From Ficedula albicollis (lineage: Eukaryota; Chordata; Aves; Passeriformes; Muscicapidae), in NCBI RefSeq assembly GCF_000247815.1, contig NC_021677.1, forward strand, positions 59,092,911 to 59,156,910: a DNA stretch of 64,000 bases, read 5' to 3'. The notes below the pieces were generated by a model that searched no databases, was not told the DNA's origin, and saw only the letters and a program-made list of their open reading frames with translations. The position numbers and the translations under genes are program-made. Shown here piece after piece: positions 1-11,100 of the stretch; the stretch's first letter is position 1, and each line of letters opens with the position of its first letter.

Positions 1-148
1 GAATTTCTCTGTTGGAAGAAACACGAATGCTGACAGCATCAGGTGCTTGGCTTCCTGCAGGAGAAGGGAAATGTGGCTCCCCAGAATGCTGGCTGTAGTA
101 CAGCACCATATTCTTGAGCACATCTTGGACCAGCTGTGCTTCAAATTG

Positions 149-154
149 TTTATT
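149..154 (-). promoter_or_regulatory. polyadenylation signal (AATAAA) of gene A
   Basis: The plus strand reads TTTATT, which is AATAAA on the minus strand. It lies about 230 bases downstream of the stop codon of the minus-strand terminal exon at 386-637, a normal distance for a short 3' untranslated region. Cleavage would be expected within about 10-30 bases, near 120-140. The hexamer alone is common by chance; its placement after a spliced terminal exon is what supports it. Confidence 0.5.
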
Positions 155-385
155 TCACTAAACTAAACTCGTTACATAAAAACCAGCGGGGCAGTGTTGC
201 ATTTTGGCTCTAGGAGCGGCAGAAAGGATAGTGCAATATAGTTCTTGATATAATGGAGAAGGAAAAGAGAGCTCTATTTAAAGAAACACTACACATATAC
301 AGGGTAGCTCGTGCAAAACAGAATAGAAAAGGCTCATTGGTCCAAGGAGGCAACACCTCTTTGAAAACATGCTTTCCTGCAAACA

Positions 386-637
386 TCACATCTCCAGCAG
401 GTGTTTAATCATTGTTACGATTTCTTGAGGTACCCAAGGCTTCAAGGCTGCTTTTTCCCTGGTCCCAGCAGTATCCAACAACAGAGCAGCACTAACAAAG
501 GCTGGTTTGCCATGGACAGCAACACTCATGTGAGCCAAGTGCCTTCTGGGGGTAGGAGGGACAGCAGACTTAATGAATTCAGCTGATGAGACTTTCCTCT
601 TGGTTGTGCTTCCCACAGACCAAATTAATTCCAATAG
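386..637 (-). CDS. terminal coding exon of an unidentified gene (gene A)
   Basis: On the minus strand a pyrimidine-rich acceptor (..CCATCTTTTACTCAG) is followed by 83 codons and TGA (386-388). The first codons after AG are CTA TTG GAA TTA, so the exon starts in phase 0. The peptide begins LLELIWSVGSTTKRK, has 'PTPRRHLAHMSVAVHGK' in the middle, and ends EIVTMIKHLLEM. Many codons begin with G (GCT, GTC, GAA), which fits real coding sequence. It is mixed polar and hydrophobic with no transmembrane segment, and the last 20 residues look alpha-helical. The 3' untranslated region runs left to an AATAAA at 149-154. I do not recognise the protein family. Upstream exons should lie to the right on the minus strand; candidates are 2587-2700 and 8074-8152. 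The frame, acceptor and poly(A) signal are seen directly; the gene assignment is inference. Confidence 0.6.
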   Translation of the reverse strand, partial: LLELIWSVGSTTKRKVSSAEFIKSAVPPTPRRHLAHMSVAVHGKPAFVSAALLLDTAGTREKAALKPWVPQEIVTMIKHLLEM

Positions 638-2586
638 CTGAGTAAAAGATGGAAAGACATGCTAATTAGCAGCTTTTTTTATGAACCAGTTCTCTATTTC
701 AGAATCTAATTAGCTTTCTAGATAAGGCTTAGGCCAGAGTGTGTTTCTCCAGTGCAAGGATTATGTTCCTGTTTTTCCAGTGTTTGAAGAGAAATGCTTT
801 GGATTGATGGGCAGTTATTTGTATAGTCCTTACTTATATATTTATGAATTGTACATAAACTGTCTAGATGATGAAGGCCCTCTCTCATTTCAGCTATGTG
901 GAATTAAACAACAGAATAGATTCCTCCAAGACCGAAAAGGCAGAGGGAACACAAAGGATTACAAATTGTGGATAATTTTTATAATTTCATTGGAGTGATG
1001 GAGAACACCCATGGTTGTGAGACCATAAACTGAGGGAGAACTGAAAGGGGGGAATCTGAGGGGAGCCACAGTAAGAGGAGAAAAGCCAAAAGGAATTCCC
1101 AAAATTTGTTTTTCCTACAGTTTATATGATGAAGGAAGGAACCAGAAAATATTTAATGGAAAACAAGGATAGAAAAAAAAAGTGAAATATAGAGAAAAAT
1201 ATGACAAAATAACTTATCTGTTCAATTGTCTATGAGGATAAAATAATCTCCTGACAAAAGTTCTGTATGTTTGGGGAGAAAAGATAAATATGATAAACAG
1301 TTGTGCTGGAAGAAATAGTCATAACACTCTGCTGTTTGCAGCCCAGCACACTGGATTTACTACCATGAAACATGTAATTTTAAAAATTCAAAGCCATACT
1401 GGTGAGTAATTTCTCCTAAATTTCCAGGCCCCAATTTTTAATCAATGTTTGAAAACAATTAGGGAAACCATGGAAGAGGCTGACATGCTAGGCCAGGGCC
1501 AAACTTGAACTATATTTTGCATTAAGTCTGATTTCAGAAACGCTCAGGTATTTAAAAATAACAGGATGCTAAAATACTGTCTGATTTATGACATCCATGA
1601 ATAAATCCACAGAGGAAGTGCATGTTCTGTACTGTAATGGTGGTGGCATCCAGTGAATAAAGCCTTTTTTTGTCTTAGCATGTTTGGAAGACAAGCTCTG
1701 AGCCTCAAGACTACAAAAGGTGAGGACTGAGGTGAATTAATTTGCTACTTGGTGTTGGTACAGGTCAACCACAAAGGACACTTTAAAAAAGCCACCCAAC
1801 ACCCCAGCAGCTTCTTGCTGTGAGACAGATCTAGGACTGTGCTGCCACAGAGGTAATAAAGACAGACCCAGGAGTCTGCTTTTCCCTTCCAAAACTAGCT
1901 CACATTTCTAGGGACATGCTGAAAAAAAATAGAGGAGGAAGAATGAGAAAGATGTTAAATTTGGCAATGATAATGAAACTCTGCATATTGAACTAGGATC
2001 AAGTTAGAGTGATTCTCTCTTGCCAGGGAAATTTGATTGCTGTTTTAATAGAATTATAAAATATAATGGAAAGAAGGAATCCAAAATTTCTCATATTTGA
2101 TGGAATGTGTATTTGAAACACCTCAAAACTTAATTTAAGGGGATTTAGAGGTGGGGGAGCTGGTAATACCCCTGTGAGACCCTGTAATGAAAATAGCCAT
2201 GATCAAGTGAAGTCTTCAGCTTTCCAATGACACAATGACATCTTAGATGTCTTTACAGATGTTAGTGAAAATACAGTGTGGTGCTGCCTCAATCAAGCCA
2301 GCGACAGAGGAGACAGGAACGTTCAGAGGATGCTGCTCCTGCTGCAGGGGAAGGAATGGCCACGCTGATTTCCCTACCCAGATACATCAAACACAGCCCA
2401 CACTGTCCTGATCTCTGCAAAGTTACGGCCAAATTAATCTGCCTGCATGACATTTGTCCCTGAGGGCTACTTATGAGATCATGGTGTGAGAGACAAATCA
2501 GGAATTCGTGATGTGTGGATGGGAAGCAGCAAACTGTGCAACACGCTTCTAAACTCTGGTTCAGTGGTCAAAACACTCCCTCTCAC
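638..2586. other. probable intron of gene A, no recognised feature
   Basis: AT-rich unique sequence between the terminal exon and the next candidate exon. I see no repeat family, no RNA gene and no convincing open frame here. Confidence 0.35.
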
Positions 2587-2700
2587 TGACTGCAGCGAGG
2601 TTTGGTATTGACAATGCTCTTGGAAAACCAGTCTGGTCTTTCTGTGGGATTTTAATGCCTCTAGACTCTCAGTCACCATAGGAGATACCAGAGGTCCAAG
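2587..2700 (-). CDS. candidate penultimate exon of gene A
   Basis: On the minus strand the acceptor ..TCTGCCTGGCTTCCACCCAG precedes an open stretch of exactly 38 codons, ending at the donor TCA|GTGAGA. It begins LGPLVSPMVTESLEALK and ends QYQTSLQS. It starts and ends in phase 0, matching the phase-0 start of the exon at 386-637, so splicing would read ..TSLQS|LLELIW.. without a frame shift. Reading past the donor stays open for 27 more codons to a TGA, so an unspliced reading is also possible. Splice motifs and short open frames occur by chance, so this is a candidate. No family recognised. Confidence 0.35.
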
Positions 2701-3484
2701 CTGGGTGGAAGCCAGGCAGAAAGCAACAACTATTTCAGCATTAGTTTAAACTCCATTTTAATCTGTAGAGTTTTGGGGTTGCAGCTGGATTCAAAAGATG
2801 GTTATGTGGGTTAGAAACTATTACTCCTGTTTTGTTTCTTTTTTTGTCTGATGTTTCACCAGGATTGGAGGAGATGGATGAAGCTCCTGTTAAGACAAGC
2901 TGTAACCAATCCAGGGAGCCTCCACACTAAACCAGAGCACACGAGTGGCTGGAAGGATCAGATGCAGAGTTGTGAGAATAATTCTGCAAGTTGGGCATGA
3001 GGGAGGAAAGTGGGGGGATGCTCAGTGAGCTGCAGGACAAAAGAGAGGGAAATGATGGCTGGAAAGAGGAGGCAGAGAGGGCAGAGTGTTCAAAGGATGG
3101 ATCTTCCCAGCAAGGATCAGGGGGCACAAGTGCTGGCTTTGTCCTGCTCATCACACCCGTAAATGAGGTGGAAAACAGGGAACAGTGATGTGACAAGGAC
3201 TATAAATTATTTGGAATTAGGTTAGTAAGGACTCAAGCTGTCTGGAAAGAATTGCAAAAGGGACCTCATAAAATCTGAGTAACTGGATCATGAAACTGTA
3301 GATATCAAACTCCACACTGATAGCTGGATGAGGAACAGGCACGAGTAGATATGCACCAATGAGCTCCAAATTAGCTATCACATCTCCAGAAAAATTATCT
3401 GAGTCATTGTGGATAATTCAATGAAAGTATCAGCTCCATATTTGGGAGCAATGAAAAAAACCCCAAAGAAACAGACAAAAATTT
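2701..3484. other. non-coding stretch, nothing recognised
   Basis: Unique sequence. Overlapping short frames at 2927-3196 on both strands are Ser-rich or Glu/Gly-rich and have no splice support in a usable frame. Confidence 0.3.
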
Positions 3485-3632
3485 AATAACCACTGAAGGA
3501 TGAGATGAAAAAACCCAACACACTGTAGCAGCAAATCCACAGTGTACCTACACCTTGCAATAACCACTGAAGGATGAGATGAAAAAACCCATCACACTGT
3601 AGCAGCAAATCCCCAGTGTACCTACACCTTGC
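3485..3632. repeat. two-copy tandem duplication, 74-base unit
   Basis: The unit starting AATAACCACTGAAGGATGAG occurs at 3485 and again at 3559. The copies differ at about two positions (CAACAC/CATCAC and TCCACAG/TCCCCAG). Such identity implies a recent local duplication, or less likely a consensus error. Confidence 0.9.
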
Positions 3633-3689
3633 CTTGTGCAAGCAGTTTGACCTCTTCCCACTTCCTCATTGACAATTTCTTTTTTTTAA

Positions 3690-4190
3690 ATATAGCTAGA
3701 AAAATCTGGGGGAAGAGTACTGAAAATGATCAGCAGCATGGAATGTTTTCCATTCGAGGAGAGGCGAAATAGAAGTGCTCCCCTTGGAAAGCAGAGGATT
3801 AAATCACAGAGGTACATAAAATATATAAAATATATAAAATAAATATATAAAATGTATAAAATATATAAAATATATGAAATATATAAAATATGTAAAATAT
3901 ATAAAATATATAAAATATATAAAATATGCTCCACAAGTGGCATGGAAGATGTAAGTGGGGAACTACAGCCATTATTTCCTACTGTACAAACACATCATGA
4001 AATTGTCAGCAGGTCCTGAACAAACAGAAGGAAGTATTTCTTCAGGCAGTCTATAATTAAATTGTGGAACTCATTGCTATGATGCCATGGAAGCTGAAAG
4101 CATAAATGAAATAAAAATGTGATTAGACAAATTTATGGATGCACCTCCATCCAAGGCTGTTAAACAGAAGGATGTGTTTTCAATATCTGG
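3690..4190 (+). mobile_element. ancient CR1-like LINE fragment, interrupted by a microsatellite
   Basis: The order of diagnostic pieces matches old amniote CR1 3' regions: 'AATGATCAGCAGCATGGAATG', then 'GAGGAGAGGCGAAATAGAAG', then 'GGAAGTATTTCTTCAGGCAG', then 'TTAAATTGTGGAACTCATTGC', then 'AATGTGATTAGACAAATTTATGGATG'. The element is diverged, 5' truncated and carries no reverse transcriptase frame. An AT microsatellite at 3814-3927 splits it. Family assignment is from memory of the consensus. Confidence 0.6.
3814..3927. repeat. imperfect ATATAAAAT microsatellite
   Basis: About a dozen copies of a 9-base ATATAAAAT unit with scattered substitutions (TGTATAAAAT, ATGAAAT). It lies inside the ancient CR1 fragment, just where that element already reads 'GGTACATAAAATAT', so it probably grew from CR1 sequence. 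Confidence 0.85.
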
Positions 4191-5224
4191 CTTGGGAAAT
4201 CTTTCAGCAAAGATTGCAGGAAATCTGCAAGGATATTTTGAGGAAGGAGGGCAGAGGATTTTCAGTCCTTGTGAAAGGGATCATTTTTGCTCCTGATTTT
4301 CCCCTGTGCACATTCTCCAAACAGCTGAAACTGGATTGTCTCAAACACAGGATCCTGAACAATCCTTTGGCTTGACTCATTGTGACTCTTTATAAATCTT
4401 ATTTTATTTCATTTCTCTTTTCCCTTTATCTGCCTCCAGTTTCTATGACCAAGCCATTGGGTGAACTAAGGCCCTCAGTAGCACAGCTGCTCTCTGACCA
4501 AACTTCACAACTCTTTTTGATTTCTGGGGATGTTGGACACTTTACCTCTGCCTTGTCTTAATGCTCAGCACCTGGAAAAAGCAGGAAGGATTTTCAATTA
4601 CCTCCTGGGTACATGAGCCATAGAATTAATTTTCCTTGATGCACACTGGAGATGTTTTTGAAGGCTCTGCCAGGCAAGACTGGGCAGATGTCTGAAGCAC
4701 ATCATGGGCTGAAGCACAGTTCTAGCTGCTGGGGATGACTGTGAGCTGAGCTGGGCTGAAAAAAATCTAATGAATTTCCATTATCTAAAAGAGCACTTGA
4801 AAGCACAACTAAAAAAAATTGTGCAAATGATCCAGCTCTGGAACAGGATACAAACTCCAGCCGGGGGAAAAAAGATAAAGCAACTAGGAAATGGAATCTG
4901 GAAATTAGTTTTTAAAAACTACCTCTTTTGTAAACTGATACATCTGGGAATCTGCCTTTCCTCTTCCCCATATTCCTGTCCTCAAGGGGAGTCAGAAATG
5001 TGAACAGGTACATAGAAAAGCAGAGGTTAAGTGACAGCAGCAGGGAAGTGAGGTGACAGTGATATATTGAAATGGAAATGGGGGTGGTCGATTTGATCTG
5101 CATGTGCAGGGGCATGATGTCATGAAGCCTCTTGATTTCTCCATGGTAAAGGCACATCTGTGGCACTGCAGCTGGTTTCAGAAACTGTTAATAACCAAAC
5201 CAGAACGAGTTGCACCCAGTCTAA
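4191..5224. other. non-coding stretch, nothing recognised
   Basis: Unique sequence. A 26-base minus-strand segment near 4550-4576 has good acceptor and donor motifs but does not fit the phase of neighbouring candidate exons. Confidence 0.3.
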
Positions 5225-5485
5225 AACCCACAGCAAAATAAAAATAGGGAATGACTTTAACAAAGCCAGGAATACAAATCAGCAAAGAAAGCACCGAGGA
5301 GGGGAGAAGTTGTTTAAGCTGAAGTGCACTGTTGGCACAAGAACAAATGGCTGTAAACTGCCCATGAATAAATTTAGGCTGGAGATTAGAAGAATTTGTC
5401 TAGCCCTGAGAGGAGCAAGTTTTTGGAATTGCTTTTTAGTAGAAACAAAAGAGACAGAGCACTCTATTTTCAAATGACAGTGAGC
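5225..5485 (+). mobile_element. ancient CR1-like LINE fragment
   Basis: Contains the series 'ACAAATGGCTGTAAACTGCCC', 'AAATTTAGGCTGGAGATTAGAAGAA' (seen in overlapping parts) and 'GAGAGGAGCAAGTTTTTGGAATTGC', the hallmark order of old CR1 3' ends in reptiles and birds. No open reverse transcriptase frame. The 105-codon frame at 5160-5477 runs through it and is not a gene. Boundaries are approximate. Confidence 0.6.
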
Positions 5486-6060
5486 AGCTTATATGATATT
5501 GTTGCTTGAAATAGAAAAGGACTGTGTCTGGCAAGCCAGGAAAACCCTTATATCTTTATATTTTAAGCAATTCTGTATTATAAGATGAAAGTAGATTTGA
5601 GATCATAAACATTTGAAGGGCAGGGAGAGAATTACTTTCTTGAGAAACTTCTGAGAGTGGTTATGCAATATTTTCTCAAAGGGACTCATGGATGACTCAT
5701 CATTTGGGTTGTCTAAAATAAGGCTGAACAAAGCAGCAATCCAGGTAATTTCAGGATGTGCCAGCATGATGAAAAAGTCAGTCTTAATTGTCACTCTTGA
5801 TCAGGAGTCATGTCATGGGGCCTTGGTGATTCAAACCCTGGAGCTCAATGGCAGAATTACAAAACACAAGGAGGTGGATTCTCTGAAAGCTGCTGAAAAG
5901 GAGAAGATGGTGGCCAAAAGTTATGAATGTTGGGCTGGGGATTCTTAATTGCTCACCCCAAGTGGTGTTAGGTTTCCTTTCTGTTGTCATGAACGAGATC
6001 TGCATGCTAGGCAGGATCATGCAGGAGGAAACATTTCATGTGGAGAATGCTCATGGACCC

Positions 6061-6168
6061 CGAGCAGCCTGGTCTAGAGGAAGGTGCCACTGCCCCTGGC
6101 AGGAGAGGATTGGAACTGGGTGATCTGCAAGGTCCTTTCCAGTCCTAGCTATTCTCTGATTCTGTGAC
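6061..6168 (+). mobile_element. CR1 LINE 3' end fragment
   Basis: Short 5'-truncated piece containing 'GGATTGGAACTGGGTGATCTGCAAGGTCC' in overlapping segments and ending in 'ATTCTCTGATTCTGTGA', the typical avian CR1 octamer tail. Only the 3' untranslated part remains. Confidence 0.8.
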
Positions 6169-8073
6169 TTCAAAAGGAGGTTCAGGACCACCAACTCCAG
6201 CTACATAGTTCAAAATGTCATACAAGAACCTCAGGTTCTGAGGCCACGTGGCTTCTGAAAAGTTCACAAAATGAAGGAAATAGTCATGGAAGTCAGTACC
6301 TAAAAGATCAGACCTCAGGTATAAGGATTGGTCAGTGCAGACTGCAAAATTAGCTACTAATTTTAGTTTTGTATTTAAACAGCTTACTACTCTCTGAAGA
6401 TGGCTTGTGGGTGGTTTTTTGTTTGTTTGTTTGTTTGTTTGTTTAATTATTATATTATTAATATTGAGCTGCCATTTAACTTTATGTTTCACTATTGGAA
6501 AATATGATTTTGGAAACGTTCATTGATCCCCTCTCCTCTTTCTCAGGAGCACAGGAGGGTGTTCTGCCATCAGAATGACAAACATAGCAGAGGGTTTCTG
6601 TTCAGAGCTGCTAGAACTGGGCTTTCCAAACCAGTGAAAATGATGGCATGGAGACTGGAATATGTGGAAAATAGGATGGAAGAGCAGGTCAGAATGTTTT
6701 TCCCTTACAAGAAGAGTCACTGGTGCTTAGATTTAGTGCATTTTTGAGATAACCTGGATCCTTTGTAGCATATCACTGTGGCACTAGGACAAGGCATGCT
6801 TTAGGTAAATAGTCACAAGGTAATGATTTCACAGGGGTGTTTTTAACAAACCAGAACAGATCTTTAACAAGATGAAGATTCAAATTCTAACTTCATTGAT
6901 TGGCTGTTTTAATAGAAAATAAGCCAAAGTTAAAGTAGACATGCTCGGGAAATGAAGCTCTCCCAATGAGTTTTCTGATTTTAATTAAAACTGCAGTTTT
7001 GATTCTTTGCATTGTAAGCCTCATTTCCATGCATATCAGTACAAGGTCATTTCATTGTTCTCAGAGATATCTTTTAATCTACCCCCTTGAGACTTGCATT
7101 CCTTGATTAAATAAATATGCTCTGGGAGCATTTATTATCTGACCATGCTCACTTACACATCAGATGCCAGGCAGTTACCCTTTATTCTTAACATACAATC
7201 AAATTGATAAAAGCATTAAAATTCTGGGCTCTGTCCAACACCAACAGATGAATAATTTAAGTAAAAAAAGACTTCAAGTTCTCACATTGCTTTTTCATGA
7301 TCTCACTTGATGTAACTTTCAATATTGAGAATACCAGAGCTGGACAAAACTCTGACAGCAAGACTTTCACCACCAAAAATATAGGTTCACAATCACTAAT
7401 TGTTTCCTACTGATCTTGCTAAACTGCTTTAGCTGGGAAATGAAAATACAAATCCAGAATCCAAGCCACTGCTTTGAGATAATGTCGTTCCACTTTCACA
7501 GAAGTGATCATATTAACCAAAATTATTTCTAAACTTGTTGTATATAAAACAGTGAATATTTAAAAATGCAGGAAAAGCCCCCACATGTATCCACCATTAA
7601 TGAGCACAAAGGTAACCAATCTGACAGTTTGATAGAGCTGCAAGTAGGAAATGCTAGGGAAGCTCTGAAAAGTCAGACAAAAAATGGAATGGCAAATAAT
7701 TCCTCCCTGTTCCCACCAGTCAAGCCTCGAGCAGCATCACACAGCTTTTAGGTTTTCAACTCTATATTGAATCATGCAGTCACTTATTATGTGTTCATCT
7801 CACTTTGATTCATCACCCCTAGCTGGAGAGTCAGACTTGCCAAGATTCTGCCTTTTTTTCAGAAGCCTCTTTGGGAATGTCACAGGAATTCTGTGGAGTG
7901 ACAGGGAGGAAGGACTCAGCTGTGGCTTCCAGGCTAGTTTTGTCCAGAAAGAGCCTGTGAAACCTGTTCTACCAACAGCTGAACAGAGACACTGCTGGTG
8001 TGAAAGGTTTCCTTTCAGCATCACAACCCTCCTTCCATTTGGATTTAGCCTTTCTGTCCTCAAGCCCACTTAC
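6169..8073. other. non-coding stretch with a short (GTTT)6 run
   Basis: A (GTTT)6 microsatellite lies at 6421-6444. A plus-strand segment from about 6548 has a strong acceptor (CCCCTCTCCTCTTTCTCAG) and an open frame to a GTCAGA donor, but with no conserved look I could recognise. Otherwise unique AT-rich sequence. Confidence 0.3.
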
Positions 8074-8152
8074 CTCCCTGGTTTTCCCCCCAGAGCCCAT
8101 CTCTATTTTTCTGTGTTGACTGAGGTCCTGGACCTCAGAAAGCTCCTGCTGC
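8074..8152 (-). CDS. weak candidate internal exon of gene A
   Basis: The minus strand shows the acceptor ..CCTGTCATCCCCCCCAG, 79 bases, then the donor GGGAG|GTAAGT, a near-perfect donor match. Only one frame is open; it uses one base from a previous exon, then reads QQELSEVQDLSQHRK..GKTRE and ends in phase 0, matching the phase-0 start at 2700. A plus-strand 142-codon frame also covers this area, and other splice-like motifs lie nearby (for example an excellent acceptor at 7890), so chance is a serious alternative. Confidence 0.2.
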
Positions 8153-11100
8153 CTGGGGGGGATGACAGGATTGTGAGGACATGTGGCCTTTCCATCCCTT
8201 GAAGGCAGGGGAATCCTTGGGGGAGAGTTGATAAGACTTCCAAGTATGAAGTGCAGAAAATATTAAACTCCTTCCAGTTGCTTGAATTTTCATCAATGAT
8301 TCCCCAAGCTGAGTGAAGGTCAAAAGCTCATTTCCTCTTCCAGCATCTTTCACTGGTTCTGATCTGTCTCTGTTTTCTTATCTATTTCTCTACCATGTTC
8401 AGCTGTAATGGGTTGGTAAGAATTCAGGGAAGGAAATTACAGTGAATGGGCTTTTTTATTTCTTGGACACAAAAAGGACAGATTCTGTACGCCTTATTCT
8501 GGGAAACCTTCCCTGTAGTGTTGTTTGTGAGTTGTCACAAGATGAGCTGAAATCTGCAGTTCTGTTTCATAAAGATAATGTTAAAGGCCAAAGGTTTTAT
8601 GTTGATGCAAACTCTGAACTTTCCAGGGCAGCAATTCATTTCAGCATTTTGAGGAAGACAAGGATTTCCTCACAATCCAGCAGAGGGCCCTGGATCTGAT
8701 TTCACTTCTTTCTTTTCGGCAGAAAATGATTTTACTTGTACAATGGAGCTGTTCACAGGAAACCAGCTGAGCCTTGCTTTCAGTTCAGGTTTTGATTTTT
8801 TTGGTAAAAGTTAAGTTGCATTAGGGAAAGAACATGGCACAAGTTATAAAAACAAGTAATCAGACTTATTTACTTAACTACCAACTCCACTGCAAAACAC
8901 AGAGAATAAAAAATTATGATTTTAGAGGTTATTTATATCTGGGATTAATCCTGCCTGGTTTTGCTTTTTCAGCACTGACCTCAGCTGGAATTTGGGGAAT
9001 GTAGGCTTGTGCTCATTGTAGGCATTTAATTCACAAAATAAAGCCACAGATGAGTAGAGCTGGTGAGAATTTGCAGGTTGCTCTCCCCAGTTTGAATAAT
9101 GTGATGTACAGAATGCACTACAAAGTGATTTTGAAATGTAAAACATTGATGTTCCCTTTGAAGGGCTGATATCAAGTGCCAAATGATATATCAATTAAAT
9201 GGAAAACAAATCCCAGCCCTGCAAATATTGTACAAAGACAGCTTCTTTGAAGACTAATTACAAGTGCAAAATAGAGCCTGGTTGTACAACACTTCTGTTA
9301 ACTGGAGTTTAATTCCATGAATTTAATAAAAAATAGATCTCAGAACAACTCCAGCTTGGCTCCACATGACAAAGTGGAATTCCTGCCTGGCTCAGCCATC
9401 TGTGGGTCTCTGGAATCCAAATCCTGCAGGACAGTGTTTAACACTGCACTGCAGAGCTCCGCAATTCCCACCTCAGGGATGAACTGTGTGGGCACTGATT
9501 GGCAAAGGGCTGTGCTCAGTATTCCCAAATCCTCTATCACACCCAATCTTCAGCTCCAAAGGGCAGCTGGAAACATCCAGAATTTCCTGTTTTGAGACAG
9601 ATTTGCTGTGCTCAGGTGTGACTGGGCAACAGGCGTCAGCCTCTTCCTCAGATGACTTCTTCCCATGAGCAATGTTTAAATTAAAGTGAGAAAAATGGGG
9701 AGTTCTGAGCTGGATTTTGATTTATGGATTAGCCCCTATGGATGCTGTAAAGCTGTTCTTGGTTCTCATTTGTATGCCAAGCAAGACAATTAGGCCTGTG
9801 CTGTAAAAATGGAGGAGAAGACAAATATGGAGCTCATTGGGGGAATATGATTCCCAGTTATCAAGGTTACACTGAGGCAGCAATTGCAATGTTCAGTTTT
9901 CCTCTCTCCTCAGACCACTTAGATTAAACCTGATCTCTCAGGTTATCAGGTATTTTAGATGAACCAATGTCCTGCACATCAATATCCTCATAGCAGCTCT
10001 TGGAAGCACTGCTGATTACCCTCAGGTGGCAATTGCTTAGAGGTATCTCTGGGCACAAAACATTGCTTTTACCATCATGTGTTCCCTTTCACTGCAGCTT
10101 GGTCAATATTTCCATATTGCAGCAGTTCTGGGTCCTAGGAATGGAGGTTGTGCCTCTCAGTTACACTACAAGGAGCAATCTCTTGTGGGTTTTGGAGGTG
10201 ATTGTAGGTTTTATCTCCATAGGCCGAGTCTCTGGTAGCCTCTGTGCCACGACAAATTAGAAATGAAAACCATTTGAGTCTCCTCCAGCTCACAGGCTGT
10301 AATCTTTAGTATCTATGGGTTTCCAGAGATGTGCAAATGGTGCATAATCAACACTCAGAGCCTGATAAAGGCATGGATCAGCATAAATCAGGACTCAGAA
10401 GCCAACCTCTAATGGACTTGCTGAGAGCTCTGTAAGTGTACAGAGCACTCGGTGCACAAATACCTTCTGATGTAATGCAAGGGAATGAGAATTCATTAAC
10501 AAATCTCTTTCTGCATCTCTGGCTGTACCTTTGGAGTATCAGCCCAACTGTCCTATGACTGACACAATTCTGGCCAGACCTTTGTCTCACTTTTTTCAGC
10601 TTCTCCCTAAGCAAATTTGTGGATATTTTTATTGTAGTTATCTTTTTGTTTGCTTTCACTGTTTTACCAGTATCAAACCATTGCCCATATAAACTTCTGG
10701 GGTGATCTGCTCAGGGCTCACATGGGCTGTGTTGTTGCATATTTTCCTTTCAGCTGGATCATTAACAGTGCAATTAAATAGCACCAGACCCATTTGTGTC
10801 TGTCTGGCCTTTTTTCTCAGTGGTGACTGGCCTCTGAAACTGCTCTGCCAGGACTCAAAGAAGCCAGTCCTGTTCCATGCAGCTGGGAATCTCTACAGGA
10901 TAAATTCCAAATTCTAATTCTTCTTTTATGATCCCTGGGCTGGGCTCCCAGGATGAGCACTGTAAAAGGAGAAGATTATTGTTCTGAAGATGCTCCACTT
11001 GCAGTGGCATGCAGAGGTTCTGCTGCCACATGGAGGATGTACTTGCAAATAATATCCTTAGATAAGACCATGGATTCAGATTCAGACTCCTGGGCCAGTG

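Noticed and set aside
3485..3632. CRISPR-like repeat array
   Set aside because: Only two long direct copies with no spacers, in a vertebrate genome.
4550..4576. 26-base minus-strand microexon with strong acceptor and donor
   Set aside because: Its length is not a multiple of three and breaks the phase between the 8074 and 2700 candidates; likely chance motifs.
7804..7890. 87-base minus-strand exon with an excellent acceptor (CTCCCTGTCACTCCACAG)
   Set aside because: In the phase required by the exon ending at 8074 it hits a TGA; the open frame is out of phase.
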